A stretch of 64,000 nt of DNA, from NCBI GenBank assembly GCA_037953745.1, contig JBAKBP010001609.1:1-64000 (forward strand), given 5' to 3'. Both the position numbers and the translations under genes were made by a program. Source of the DNA: Lithodes maja. Taxonomy: Eukaryota; Arthropoda; Malacostraca; Decapoda; Lithodidae. The first letter of the stretch is position 1; every line of letters begins with the position of its first letter. Positions 52,794-61,832 of the stretch are shown piece by piece. The notes beneath the pieces were generated by a model, which made no database searches, was not told the DNA's origin, and saw nothing but the letters and a program-made list of their open reading frames with translations.

Positions 52794-55700
52794 ATTCGAA
52801 CTATTAACACATCATCTTGGGGCCGACCTGAAGGATCAGATATGTATTCCCTGAAATCCTGAGGCCACTCAGTTGGAGATGTAAGCCATGGAGGTCCATG
52901 CCACCAAATAGAGGAAGACATAAACTGCCGTGCCGAGATCCCCCGTGAAATTATGTCACTGGGGTTATCCCTGGTGCTCACATAGCGAAATGTAGCTGTA
53001 GGAACTAAGTCATGAATCTCATCAGTGAGATTAGAAACATAAACAGGTAACACTTTCTGGCTGTGTACCCATGAAAGCGCTATTTGACTGTCGCTCCAGA
53101 CATAGACGTTATTAATCTGTAGTATGCCTGCATAAGCATCCAGTGTAAACTTTATTAGACGAGCAGACAGAAGCAATGCAGTAAGTTCTAATTTAGGAAC
53201 TGTAATCTTCTTTATAGGGGCTACTTTAGCCTTCGCTATAGCCAGCGTCGCTTCACTACCATTGCATATGTATATGGCAGTACCGTATGCACTATTACTA
53301 GCATCAGAAAAGGCATGTAGATCCACCTGTTGACCTCTAATAACCTGACGATTAAGTTGGACCTTGCAACATGTGGAAAGGTCCGACCGAATCAACCGCC
53401 AAGTATCTTGTAACTCAATCGGGAGGGGCGTGTCCCAATCTAGTTTTAGCCGCCACAGTTGCTGTAAAAACATACGAGCACGGATTGTTACAGGCAGCAA
53501 AAATCCTAGGGGATCAAACAACCTCGCTGACAAGCTTAAGCAGTTTCGCTTGGTCATAAGCTCACTGCCGCATGGGGTGTGACAGAAGGATATGCAATCT
53601 GTGGTAGTGTCCCATTTGTGGCCTAAAAACTTCACCTCACTATTCTCAGTAGCTACACCGTCAGAAGCAAATTGACCTTTCAAAGGATCACTATTAGTGG
53701 CCCATTCTCTTAAGTATAAATGAGCCTTGGCAAATATATCACGGATCTCCCAGCATCTCTTGAGCAATAAATCTTCATTGTCTCCGGTGCCTTGAAGATT
53801 GTCCACATAGATCCCATTCTTGATCTCATTCTTGAAGTCAGGATCTAGTCCAGCCTCCTCAAGATGACGCAAGATAGTAGCGTTGAGAAGGAACTGGGAA
53901 CAGGTCGCCCCGAATAAGACGACTCTGAACCTGTAGACCAGATACTCTGAATCTAGATCCATTGGGTCCTGTGGCCATAAAAATCTTGTCGAGTCCCTGT
54001 CTTCACGATGGAGTTGAAGCATCAGGAAGGCCTTCTCAATATCGGCGACCCATGCAAACTTATGACATCTGAAGCGCAACATAATTTGCGCTAGATCAGA
54101 GACCAGGGACGGACCCGTGTACAGACAATCATTCAGGCTATAGGAGCGATCACTGGATTTAGCAGAGCAGTCATACACAATACGAACAGGAGTGGTGGAA
54201 CTGTCCTTTTTAATCCCATGGTGAGCAAGGTAATGGATGTTATCCCCATACTCATTGAGATCTACTCTCTCCACAAATCCACGTTGTACCTGCTCAGCTA
54301 AAACTGCCGCATAAGTCTCGCAATAACTTGGATCCTTGACAAACTGCTTCTGAAGACCAAGTGCTAGATGGAAATTAGTAGGTAATTTACTCTTGTTATC
54401 ATTCCAAGGGAGCCTTACCACATACTGACCTCTGCCAGAGTCATACGTTACAGTCTCTTCATACGAGCTTAACGCTAGCTTGGACTCACGATCAAGTTCA
54501 TGTGGGTCAATTCCAATATTGTCCAAGTCCCATACCTTATCTATATCAGTACATGTATTATCAGGCACATTTGGCCTAATATATTTATCTATGGGGCTTA
54601 CTACTACCTTGAGGACCGTAACCACCTCCACCTGTGTGTCTTGAGAGGAAGTGGCATAGGATCCAGAAATGGCATAACCTTGGATCGTGGGGAGCATTAT
54701 TAGCTTATCTACCCGCCGATATCCAGGGTGAACCAGGTCGTAGTAATAATCAGCTCCGACCAGTAGCATAATACCATTGTTAGCAGAGAGTTGATCATCA
54801 GCCAGTTTATACCCCTTGCTTCTGAGATATTTCAAATGTGGTTGAATCTCTGATGCTATGTAGAAACTGGGTAGTGTGTCGACCACAACAGCCTTGATGG
54901 GACATACCTTTTTTCTATAAACATATGAAATCTCCACAATATCATAGTCACTGGAATCTATTTCACCAGTGAAACCATGGAGACGCAAATTCTCTTGACC
55001 CTTGCTGGTACACTTGAGCTGGGGTAATGATGACCGCAGAACGAATGACCTCTGTGAGCATTGGTCAAGTAAGGTGCACATCATTATAGTATTATTATTA
55101 CTCCCCACTACTGGCAGCATCATAGTAGGAAGCAATTGACATTCTCGAGAAGCAATGGACATGGCAGATACTTTATCACCCTCGCTCTTACTTTTCTTAT
55201 GTGACTCTTTGGGGGTTCTCCCCTTTTCTTTGCCGTCGTGCCGATCAGACTGGGTGCAAAGGGAAAACCAATGTCTCCCCTTGCAATACTTACAAGGTTT
55301 GATGTAGGAATTGGTGCAGGTACTGTTGAAGTGGTCTCTTGCCAGACAGCTGGTACATAACTTAAGTGATTTAGCCTTGCTAATCTTCTGTGTAGCCTTA
55401 GGATACTTAGGACACTGATACCACAGATGACCGTGGACACTGCACAACTTACAACCTAATGATATTGGCCTTTTCTGTTTAGGAGAAGTCTGTACCGGGA
55501 AAGCTGCAGTAGATGGCGACATCTCCACTTGTCGGTAGTGTCCAGTACTCTCCATATTGAAGACTTCAGTCTGGTACACCTGCACCAACGCTTCCAACTT
55601 TAGTGGAGAGTCGCTTTGTTGTCGTCGTAAGATTTCCCTTAGGGGAGAGGGTATCTTATTCAAGATATTCACACTAAATATCTCCTCCTTGGTGACGGCC

Positions 55701-55855
55701 ATTGTCTCCATAGATCGGAGGAGGCTCTCAAAGGAGGCATAGTACTCCTTTAGGTCCGCCACATCATAGGATGGAGGATCCAGTGTGAAGAATTTGGTAA
55801 TTAAAGCGGTCTTGATGACTTCCACTCTCCCGTAAGTTCTCTTCAGCAACTCCAC
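52790..55855 (-). CDS. BEL2 gag C-terminus, protease, RT and RNase H
   Basis: A 1021-codon frame. Order: gag C-terminal part; three zinc knuckles (CKLCSVHGHLWYQC at about 136, CTSCLARDHFNSTC, CKYCKGRHWFSLC); protease with TLLDQCSQRSF near 261, where DSG or DxG would be expected; the linker DKVWDLDNIGIDPHEL; RT with GIKKDSSTTPVRIVYDCSAK, ADIEKAFLMLQLHRED, FGATCSQFLLNATI and the catalytic YVDN near 682; RNase H HAFSDASNSAYGTAIY near 847 and WSDSQIALSWVH. It ends at TGA 52790-52792 where integrase continues in another frame. All RT and RNase H catalytic residues appear present. Confidence 0.9.
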   Translation of the reverse strand: MELLKRTYGRVEVIKTALITKFFTLDPPSYDVADLKEYYASFESLLRSMETMAVTKEEIFSVNILNKIPSPLREILRRQQSDSPLKLEALVQVYQTEVFNMESTGHYRQVEMSPSTAAFPVQTSPKQKRPISLGCKLCSVHGHLWYQCPKYPKATQKISKAKSLKLCTSCLARDHFNSTCTNSYIKPCKYCKGRHWFSLCTQSDRHDGKEKGRTPKESHKKSKSEGDKVSAMSIASRECQLLPTMMLPVVGSNNNTIMMCTLLDQCSQRSFVLRSSLPQLKCTSKGQENLRLHGFTGEIDSSDYDIVEISYVYRKKVCPIKAVVVDTLPSFYIASEIQPHLKYLRSKGYKLADDQLSANNGIMLLVGADYYYDLVHPGYRRVDKLIMLPTIQGYAISGSYATSSQDTQVEVVTVLKVVVSPIDKYIRPNVPDNTCTDIDKVWDLDNIGIDPHELDRESKLALSSYEETVTYDSGRGQYVVRLPWNDNKSKLPTNFHLALGLQKQFVKDPSYCETYAAVLAEQVQRGFVERVDLNEYGDNIHYLAHHGIKKDSSTTPVRIVYDCSAKSSDRSYSLNDCLYTGPSLVSDLAQIMLRFRCHKFAWVADIEKAFLMLQLHREDRDSTRFLWPQDPMDLDSEYLVYRFRVVLFGATCSQFLLNATILRHLEEAGLDPDFKNEIKNGIYVDNLQGTGDNEDLLLKRCWEIRDIFAKAHLYLREWATNSDPLKGQFASDGVATENSEVKFLGHKWDTTTDCISFCHTPCGSELMTKRNCLSLSARLFDPLGFLLPVTIRARMFLQQLWRLKLDWDTPLPIELQDTWRLIRSDLSTCCKVQLNRQVIRGQQVDLHAFSDASNSAYGTAIYICNGSEATLAIAKAKVAPIKKITVPKLELTALLLSARLIKFTLDAYAGILQINNVYVWSDSQIALSWVHSQKVLPVYVSNLTDEIHDLVPTATFRYVSTRDNPSDIISRGISARQFMSSSIWWHGPPWLTSPTEWPQDFREYISDPSGRPQDDVLIVRM

Positions 55856-56379
55856 TGCAGACTGGTAGCTTCTAGCTTGTACCCATCGACTAACTTCAAT
55901 GCCTCCCCTTTCAATTGACCACGGAGATATGTGAACCTTTGGATGGATGTGAGTGTTTTATTATGATGGACGGAACACTCAAAAATATCCCAAAATCCAG
56001 TCCAGGTAGCCGAATCCCCGGAAAAGGTAGGCAAAGTAAGCTTCGGCAGGTTAAAACCAGTCGCCTTTGGTGTACCGGTATCCTTAATAGAGGTTGATTC
56101 TTGGGTGGAAGATAGTCTGGCTAAGGCTGTATTAACGTCCTCAAAGTACTCAAGATCTGCCGACATTTCTTCTTCCACATCGTCAGTAACTGTCAATAAA
56201 CCATATACCTGCTGAGCATAACTATCATAAGTAGCTAGCGATTTAGTAACAGTAGCAAATTTACCTTTTATCTGATCAGCCGTGGCACTTATTAAAAATT
56301 CATCAAGATCTCTTAAACATCTATTTAAACTTCCCTTCATCCCTCCCTTAAGAATCTTAAGTTTCTTCAAATCTGTCAT
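55843..56379 (-). pseudogene. BEL2 gag N-terminal part, one frameshift
   Basis: ATG 56379. MTDLKKLKILKGGMKGSLNR begins a BEL-type gag with NLPKLTLPTFSGDSATWTGF and RFTYLRGQLKGEALKLVDGY, the same blocks as BEL1 gag. After DGYKLEA (near 55860) one base is missing: the protein continues as YQSAVELLKRTYGR in the frame of 55855. Gag and pol would otherwise be one polyprotein. Confidence 0.87.
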
Positions 56380-56401
56380 CGTTAAGGTCTAATTTTAAGC
56401 A

Positions 56402-56483
56402 AGTTAAACTACAATGAGGTCAGACTACAAACCGTTAATCGCTTAGGAATCAACAGCGGCAAACCCCCATTACTCAAGAAATT
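56402..56483 (-). repeat. Leader repeat, gag copy
   Basis: Roughly 80 bp (plus-strand core CGCTTAGGAATCAACA) related to 57314-57406. It ends 23 bp upstream of the gag ATG in element sense. Confidence 0.65.
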
Positions 56484-56597
56484 TACTCATAAAGAATTAC
56501 ATAATACCTACAGTCCCCTTAATATAAACTAACGAAAGGAAATTATCTGACTAGACAACAACATAAAGTACACTGGGGCTATCTATGAGGAGACCGA

Positions 56598-57218
56598 CTA
56601 CTGCGACGCAAGATAGTCCCTTACCATCTTAATGACCTGGGCCAACAAACGATCGCTGCCTTCATTGGTGAGGTGGACGCCGTCCTCGGACATATACCGG
56701 CTCCCAAAACTATATGGGGAGAATCGACCACCAAGGTGCTTGTATTTCCTCTTGAGGAGAGCATTGACCGAGTTCTTCACCTTGTGGTATTCGCCTGCCG
56801 GTATACCCCGAGGAGACTCCCTCTGCTCTAATCCCAATACAAGACAGCGGCCATTCGTGGATGCCTCAATCTCATAGGTCAACTCCTGGATCTTAGCCGC
56901 GAGCTCCTGCGGGACTACCCGAGAGACGATGTCGTTACCGCCCAACACTAATACAGTGATCTCGGGCCTTAGGCTCAAAAGACCATCCCAGGCTGGTTGG
57001 GACCTGATATTATCGAGAGTGGCTCCTGGGGCACTAAACACCCTCACTACAAAACCCGGGTCATAAAACTCTCGGCGGGAAACCCCTAGGCGACCAACAT
57101 AACTGTGCCCTAATATACCCACCACTTTCCCCGGGCTCTGATTGTATGAGGAGGTTGGTGTAAAATTCACCCCAATGCCACTTCCTGACGCAGCTGTGGG
57201 ATGGTTCCTTTGAGCCAT
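56598..57218 (-). CDS. BEL2 extra ORF: SGNH/GDSL-hydrolase-like protein
   Basis: A 206-codon intact frame from ATG 57218, between the 5' LTR leader and gag. All four SGNH blocks are visible: block I VVGILGHSYVGRL (Ser at residue 39; GHS where GDS is usual), block II FSAPGATLDNI (Gly 65), block III VLVLGGNDI (Asn 95), block V SEDGVHLTNEGSDRLL (Asp 179, His 182). Length and spacing fit a minimal esterase/acyl-hydrolase fold. No signal peptide or membrane segment is seen. The ORF is followed 218 bp later by the gag ATG, and each ATG is preceded by a related leader segment. Such domains are known in CR1/L2 LINE ORF1s; I know of no standard BEL/Pao element with one. The substrate and role are unknown. 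Confidence 0.85.
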   Translation of the reverse strand: MAQRNHPTAASGSGIGVNFTPTSSYNQSPGKVVGILGHSYVGRLGVSRREFYDPGFVVRVFSAPGATLDNIRSQPAWDGLLSLRPEITVLVLGGNDIVSRVVPQELAAKIQELTYEIEASTNGRCLVLGLEQRESPRGIPAGEYHKVKNSVNALLKRKYKHLGGRFSPYSFGSRYMSEDGVHLTNEGSDRLLAQVIKMVRDYLASQ

Positions 57219-57313
57219 GATGTATTGACAAAAGAATTAAATACTAAATCCATCAAAAGAACGGGTAAGGTGAAGCACTAATTGTTGTAAGCCCTTGATA
57301 GGTAAGCCTAGTT

Positions 57314-57406
57314 GGTTAAGCTACAATCATGAGGTCTGACTATTAACTGTCAATCGCTTAGGAATTAACAAAGACCGACACTCATGACCGCCACTTTAAG
57401 CAACTA
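57314..57406 (-). repeat. Leader repeat, SGNH-ORF copy
   Basis: Plus-strand GTTAAGCTACAATCATGAGG ... CGCTTAGGAATTAACA, matching the gag copy with a few substitutions and a 2-bp indel. It lies 96 bp upstream of the SGNH ORF ATG. It may hold a splice site or translation signal used by both ORFs; that is inference. Confidence 0.65.
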
Positions 57407-57854
57407 GGCCTAGGCTATTATGAAATTTAAATATAAAAGGTCACATGAGAACCCTCCCCACCAGCAAAATTAATGAGCCCCACAATGACACAACACAACT
57501 AACACCACAGGCACACCACCAAAGCGAAATGAATAGCCACCACAGACACCTACAGGCCCAGACTGCCTAGCCTAGCCTATGAGCGCAAAATGGTGACCGA
57601 CGAAACAACCCCTACCCCAATCTCCAGCCCAGCTAACCCACCAAAAAACGCCAAGGAGCACACGCCCAAAAAAACCTGGAAACTAGTCCCAAAAAAGATA
57701 GGGACGGTGCCGAAACGGTAAAAAACACGAGGGAAGAAGCTGGGTCAAAACTAGGGAAATGGCAGTCGGCCAACAACGCGCGAGGCGGCAGCCATTTGTA
57801 AGCCCACAAGCGTCAAGGAAGCAAACAAAACGGGACTACGGTAAGGAAGCTTTA
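57407..57854 (-). other. BEL2 5' leader, no ORF
   Basis: About 450 bp between primer-binding site and leader repeat; rich in A and C on the plus strand, no coding recognised. Packaging and dimerisation signals are usually in this position. Confidence 0.5.
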
Positions 57855-57869
57855 GGGCACGAAGGACCA
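57855..57869 (-). other. BEL2 primer-binding site
   Basis: In element sense TGGTCCTTCGTGCCC starts five bases after the 5' LTR, beginning with TGG to pair with a tRNA 3' CCA. The tRNA was not identified. Confidence 0.7.
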
Positions 57870-57874
57870 TTATT

Positions 57875-58439
57875 TGTCGGGAATTTAGATTAAGGTTAAA
57901 TTACATATCACTGGTACATGAAATATCCCAACAAATAGTTATAATATAATTACCAACGAGGTATTCGTCGATGGGTTTAATCCAGTCCCCCACACACGGC
58001 TAGTTCAATTGCATGACATGGAGGAATGTTCACATAATACAATATCGATACAATGAACTTAGCTTAGAGGACTGGTGATGTAGGACTGTTGTTATAAATT
58101 AGTATTTGTAGCACATGGTGAACTGTGGGTTGAGTCAGAGCCGGGGGAGGAGATGTTGGCTGTACGGTGTTGATTGAGAGACTAAAGGGCCGGCGTCCGA
58201 TCGCTTCGCGAAATTACATATGGCTGCCGGCTCATAATAATTATAACCCATAACTTGGTTTCATAATACATCTAGAGCTGATGTAGATATTTATACATTA
58301 CAGTTAATATTTAACCTAACTTAAGAATAAACTACAATACACAAAGAACCAGCCAAAATCGTACAAGCGATACGATACCGCCAAATTCAAATGTCCTATT
58401 GGACCAAAACCTGTCGGGATCATTACCCTATTCCCGGCA
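57875..58439 (-). repeat. BEL2 5' LTR
   Basis: 565 bp, same length as 50436-51000, with about nine substitutions. Its outer terminal base pattern has changed (CCCGGCA for CCCGACA). Confidence 0.95.
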
Positions 58440-58444
58440 ATTCT

Positions 58445-59661
58445 ATAAAAGGTAATTTTTGTATATGGCACCCCTGGAGGTATTCTGAGTGATAGGGGAA
58501 AAGAATTTAATAATGAATCTGGCAACACTTGGGAGAAACCTTGGGCTACCAGATACAGACACCTCCCCGTATTACCCCCAGGGGAATGCTGTATGTGAAA
58601 GGAACCATAGGGTGTTAGCAAATTGTATCCGGGCTAGTCTGAGCTCACAAGGGGAGAAAATCGTCCGAGGTTGGCCGGAACTTCTGCCAAAAATTGTCTT
58701 GGGGGTAAATACCACGGTTTGTAGGACTACTGGGTATTCTCCCGATGAGATTGTTTTCGGAATCACCCCGAAATTGCCTCAAGAACGATTATTACCCTAC
58801 CCCAGTCCTTCCGCCACATATTCCCAACCACGACAATATTTGAAGGAACAAGTGGAGCGACGACAGCAAGTTCATGATCATATTACCCAGCAACAGCCTA
58901 AGAAAGTTTCTCTTAATAATCCTTATTACCGGGGGGAATATATTCTGGCGAAGAGACATGATCCCACCCGAGCTGGTAAACTGGAAGAGAAATACGAGGG
59001 TCCCTTCAGGGTTGTAGAGATAAACGGGCCCTATCAAGTGTTGTACTTGCATCATGGGGATATTGTGTCAGCTACCCATATTTGTCATACTAAACGATAT
59101 GAAGGTATTTTACCACCAGATATGAGCGAGTGGAGTAGCGAGGAAGGGAGCGAGGAGGAGATAGAAGTCGGGGCTGATGACCCTAGTACTTCCGCAGGTC
59201 GACCTAATGTTGGAGGTCCTAACCTGAACAGGAACTATTCGAAGGAATTTCTGTTCTGGTGGTCTCTTAGTCGCAAACCTAACGAGAGTCTCACTGAATT
59301 TGGGCAAGAGGGAAATGTAGGAGACGAAGAGACTGCGCCCAGTTGGGAAAACGATTACTATGAGCTTACCGATGATGAAAAGTGTATGGTCCCCGACAGT
59401 GAAGTTTCGGATCTCCCGAGAGATTTCAATAAGTAGTGAGGAAGAGTGTTTTCGAGACGAGGTAGAAACGAGAGACGTATTTTTGGAAGGCAAACGTATA
59501 ATTGGCTCTCCCTCAACTAAAGTAAATGAATCTAGAGAAAATCCCTTGACTAATGTTCCGGAAAAAAATCCATCTAGAGCGTCTAAACCCACGGGCCCCA
59601 CAGAAACCCTTACTCGTAGTGGTAGGATTAGCCGTCCACCAATCAGGTACCCGGACAAGGG
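58445..59661 (+). pseudogene. Gypsy-2 integrase, right part
   Basis: Resumes after BEL2: GTPGGILSDRGKEFNN (second catalytic Asp), then from 58489 TSPYYPQGNAVCERNHRVL (catalytic Glu), a chromodomain-less C-terminal region with KLEEKYEGPFRVVEINGPYQ (GPY/F module), and an acidic Ser/Glu tail to 59436. A frame change near 59395 puts the final part (TRSGRISRPPIRYPDKG, a common Gypsy integrase terminus) in another frame. Gypsy-3 LTR follows at 59671. Confidence 0.87.
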
Positions 59662-59670
59662 TATAAATAG

Positions 59671-61519
59671 TGTTACGAACTGGCACTCGGGTACACAAGG
59701 GCTCTCAATCAGGACTCGAATACGGCTCGCTGCCACAACGGAAACACACGATCCCAACCCCTGAGTACTGCCAGCCGAACAAAAAACACCAATACCCTCC
59801 AGAGTTCAATCTGCTATAACGGGGTATACAAGAACTCGGTACTAGTGTTCAACAACAGACTAATAAAGAGACAGGAATTATCTAGTCTGGTCAACAATCA
59901 AACAATGAAATAAGAAACAACAACACCAAAGAATAGTGTTGGCCGAAGCCGAAGTAATTCACCCTTGACTATGAACTTAAGAAGTCCTCCACCCTCTACT
60001 TCGGATCGGCACTATTACGTTACGTTAATTAATAGTCCTTAAGCATCGAGCAAGGAATCTTCTGAAAAAAGTTAGATGCTTCTCGGATGCTCGTAAGAAG
60101 TACGTATCGGATATTGAACAGAAATTCAATAAGCAAAAACACTGGCAATTAAATACTATTAAAGGTTTAAATTGGCATAAGAATAATTAAAAGAATATGC
60201 AATAGTAAATGGCAAACATGAAAAAGAAGTACTCTGCAAATGCAACGGCAATAGCCTACTCGGATTGTGCTCGTGGGCCACTAATCACTAAAGTAGCCAA
60301 GCTTGCAACACATGAAATCAATAGTGCATAAACAATATCATACATAAGGAAAGCTTCAATACTATTCTGTATCTACTAATCGAGTACAGTCTAGCTGGGG
60401 TACTGTGGGCAAAAGGTAGCAGTGACTGAGCAAAAACGGCTTGTAGCCTAGCGAAGTCCTCACAACTGTTTAAAGTATTACGTTAAAACTAACAAGTGCA
60501 CTTTGAGAAATCCAGATCCCTTGTATCTGGTTTTCTCCCGGCTCCTTGACAAAGTAAAAACAAACTGTTAATAAAATACAGGGTGGTTAGGCTCTTGCCC
60601 TCACGCACTGTAAATTATTAACTCAACACAGTCAGCCGCGAAGACAACCTAGGCTTCACTGAACCGAAACGAGTATGCAGGTTTATAGCTTAACCACTGC
60701 ATCAAACAACAACTCGCAACATAGAAAAGCCTTACCCCAGTCTAGCATTACCTAGACTAGCAGAAAACAGGAATAATAATAAAAATACACAGGGAAATGC
60801 ATATACAAGTGCAACAAACATAAATCAATCCTATTCTAAGTCAACCCTTCCAAAATAGGCTATCTAATAGGCAAGTATCTCGTGAGAACTCAAGCGATAA
60901 TACGTTGGCTGACTAGCTCTGCACCAACGGGACCATGGAAGTTAAAAAAGGCAGGGAAAAGAGGAGATAAGAATGTAAGGTAGTAGAGAAAGTTCCCATC
61001 AGTCAGAAGAATATATATAGTTAGCAAGGGAAATGAGAAGTCGCTCTGCCTAATGAGTTCTGATGAAAAAATGGCTAGACTTCCCTTTTTATACCCGGCC
61101 CTCTAGTGAGCCCAACGTGAACTACTAAGGACCGCCCACTGACAACCATTACGTAATTTCTCTCTCTCCTCTGGGATAGACAAAGGCTCCCCTAGCACTG
61201 AGGGAGGGAGGAATGGGAGTGAGTTAGGCCCACCTCCCACCTGGCGCACCCACTGACCCCCAACTGTGGCTGTTTCTCTTCCCATCATTACAAATAAGTT
61301 TTACACACAATACTTATAACTAATGATATAAAATAGAACTCGTTGACTCAGATGAAAACAAAATACATATTCATAATACTTATAGTACAACGGCTCACAT
61401 GAACTAAGTTAGGAAACTCTACATAGACTACAGCCAAAGTTCCTGCCCTGACGATCCTAGCGAGAGTGGGGCATGACTAGGCGTTCTGTACAGCATGCTC
61501 ACACTGGACATGCGTCACA
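59671..61519 (-). repeat. Gypsy-3 3' LTR
   Basis: 1849 bp; in element sense TGTGACGCATGTCC ... CAGTTCGTAACA. Aligns with solo LTR 1 in its 3' portion. A TATA box lies at 61086-61093. Confidence 0.88.
61086..61093 (-). promoter_or_regulatory. Candidate TATA box of Gypsy-3 LTR
   Basis: TATAAAAA in element sense, preceded by GC-rich GGCCGGG, about 430 bp into the LTR, a plausible U3 core promoter. Confidence 0.5.
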
Positions 61520-61530
61520 CCTCCCCCAAG
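61520..61530 (-). other. Gypsy-3 polypurine tract
   Basis: CTTGGGGGAGG in element sense, directly before the TGTGACG start of the LTR. Confidence 0.75.
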
Positions 61531-61832
61531 ATTTTACTTGCTCAACCCTGAGCTAAAATCTGACAAACACAGAACCCCATCAAGCCCCTCACACCCAGCG
61601 ACCGCATGGCACTAAAACAAAGCTGAGTTTATCACCAAAACACATATTATTATTAAAAAAAAAAAAAAATCACATTTTATAACTCCTCCCAACAATAGCA
61701 AAAAGACACAATATCATGCTCCCAGAAAAGAAAGAGTTTTTATATGATTTTTATATTTTAATATGTTTTTTTCCGGCTGCACTATAAGGGCAGCCTATTT
61801 TCCTCCACTCAAACCCACACACCTGTGATAGC
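61531..61832 (-). other. Gypsy-3 non-coding segment between pol and LTR
   Basis: About 300 bp containing an A-homopolymer near 61656; no ORF seen. The corresponding region in Gypsy-1 is 25022-25480. Confidence 0.6.

Larger units (their letters stand above)
50436..58439 (-). mobile_element. BEL2: complete BEL/Pao LTR retrotransposon with extra SGNH ORF
   Basis: 8004 bp with two 565-bp LTRs (TG...CA) and the 5-bp duplication ATTCT (50431-50435, 58440-58444), inserted in the Gypsy-2 integrase. I count about nine LTR differences, so the insertion is moderately young. Minus-strand order: 5' LTR, PBS, SGNH-like ORF, gag, pol (PR-RT-RH), integrase, 3' LTR. Coding is nearly intact, with two frame changes. 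Confidence 0.94.

Noticed and set aside
56598..57218. SGNH ORF as a separate host gene trapped in BEL2
   Set aside because: Same strand as gag-pol, no introns or own flanks, and it sits between primer-binding site and gag with a shared leader repeat. A host origin in the distant past is not excluded.
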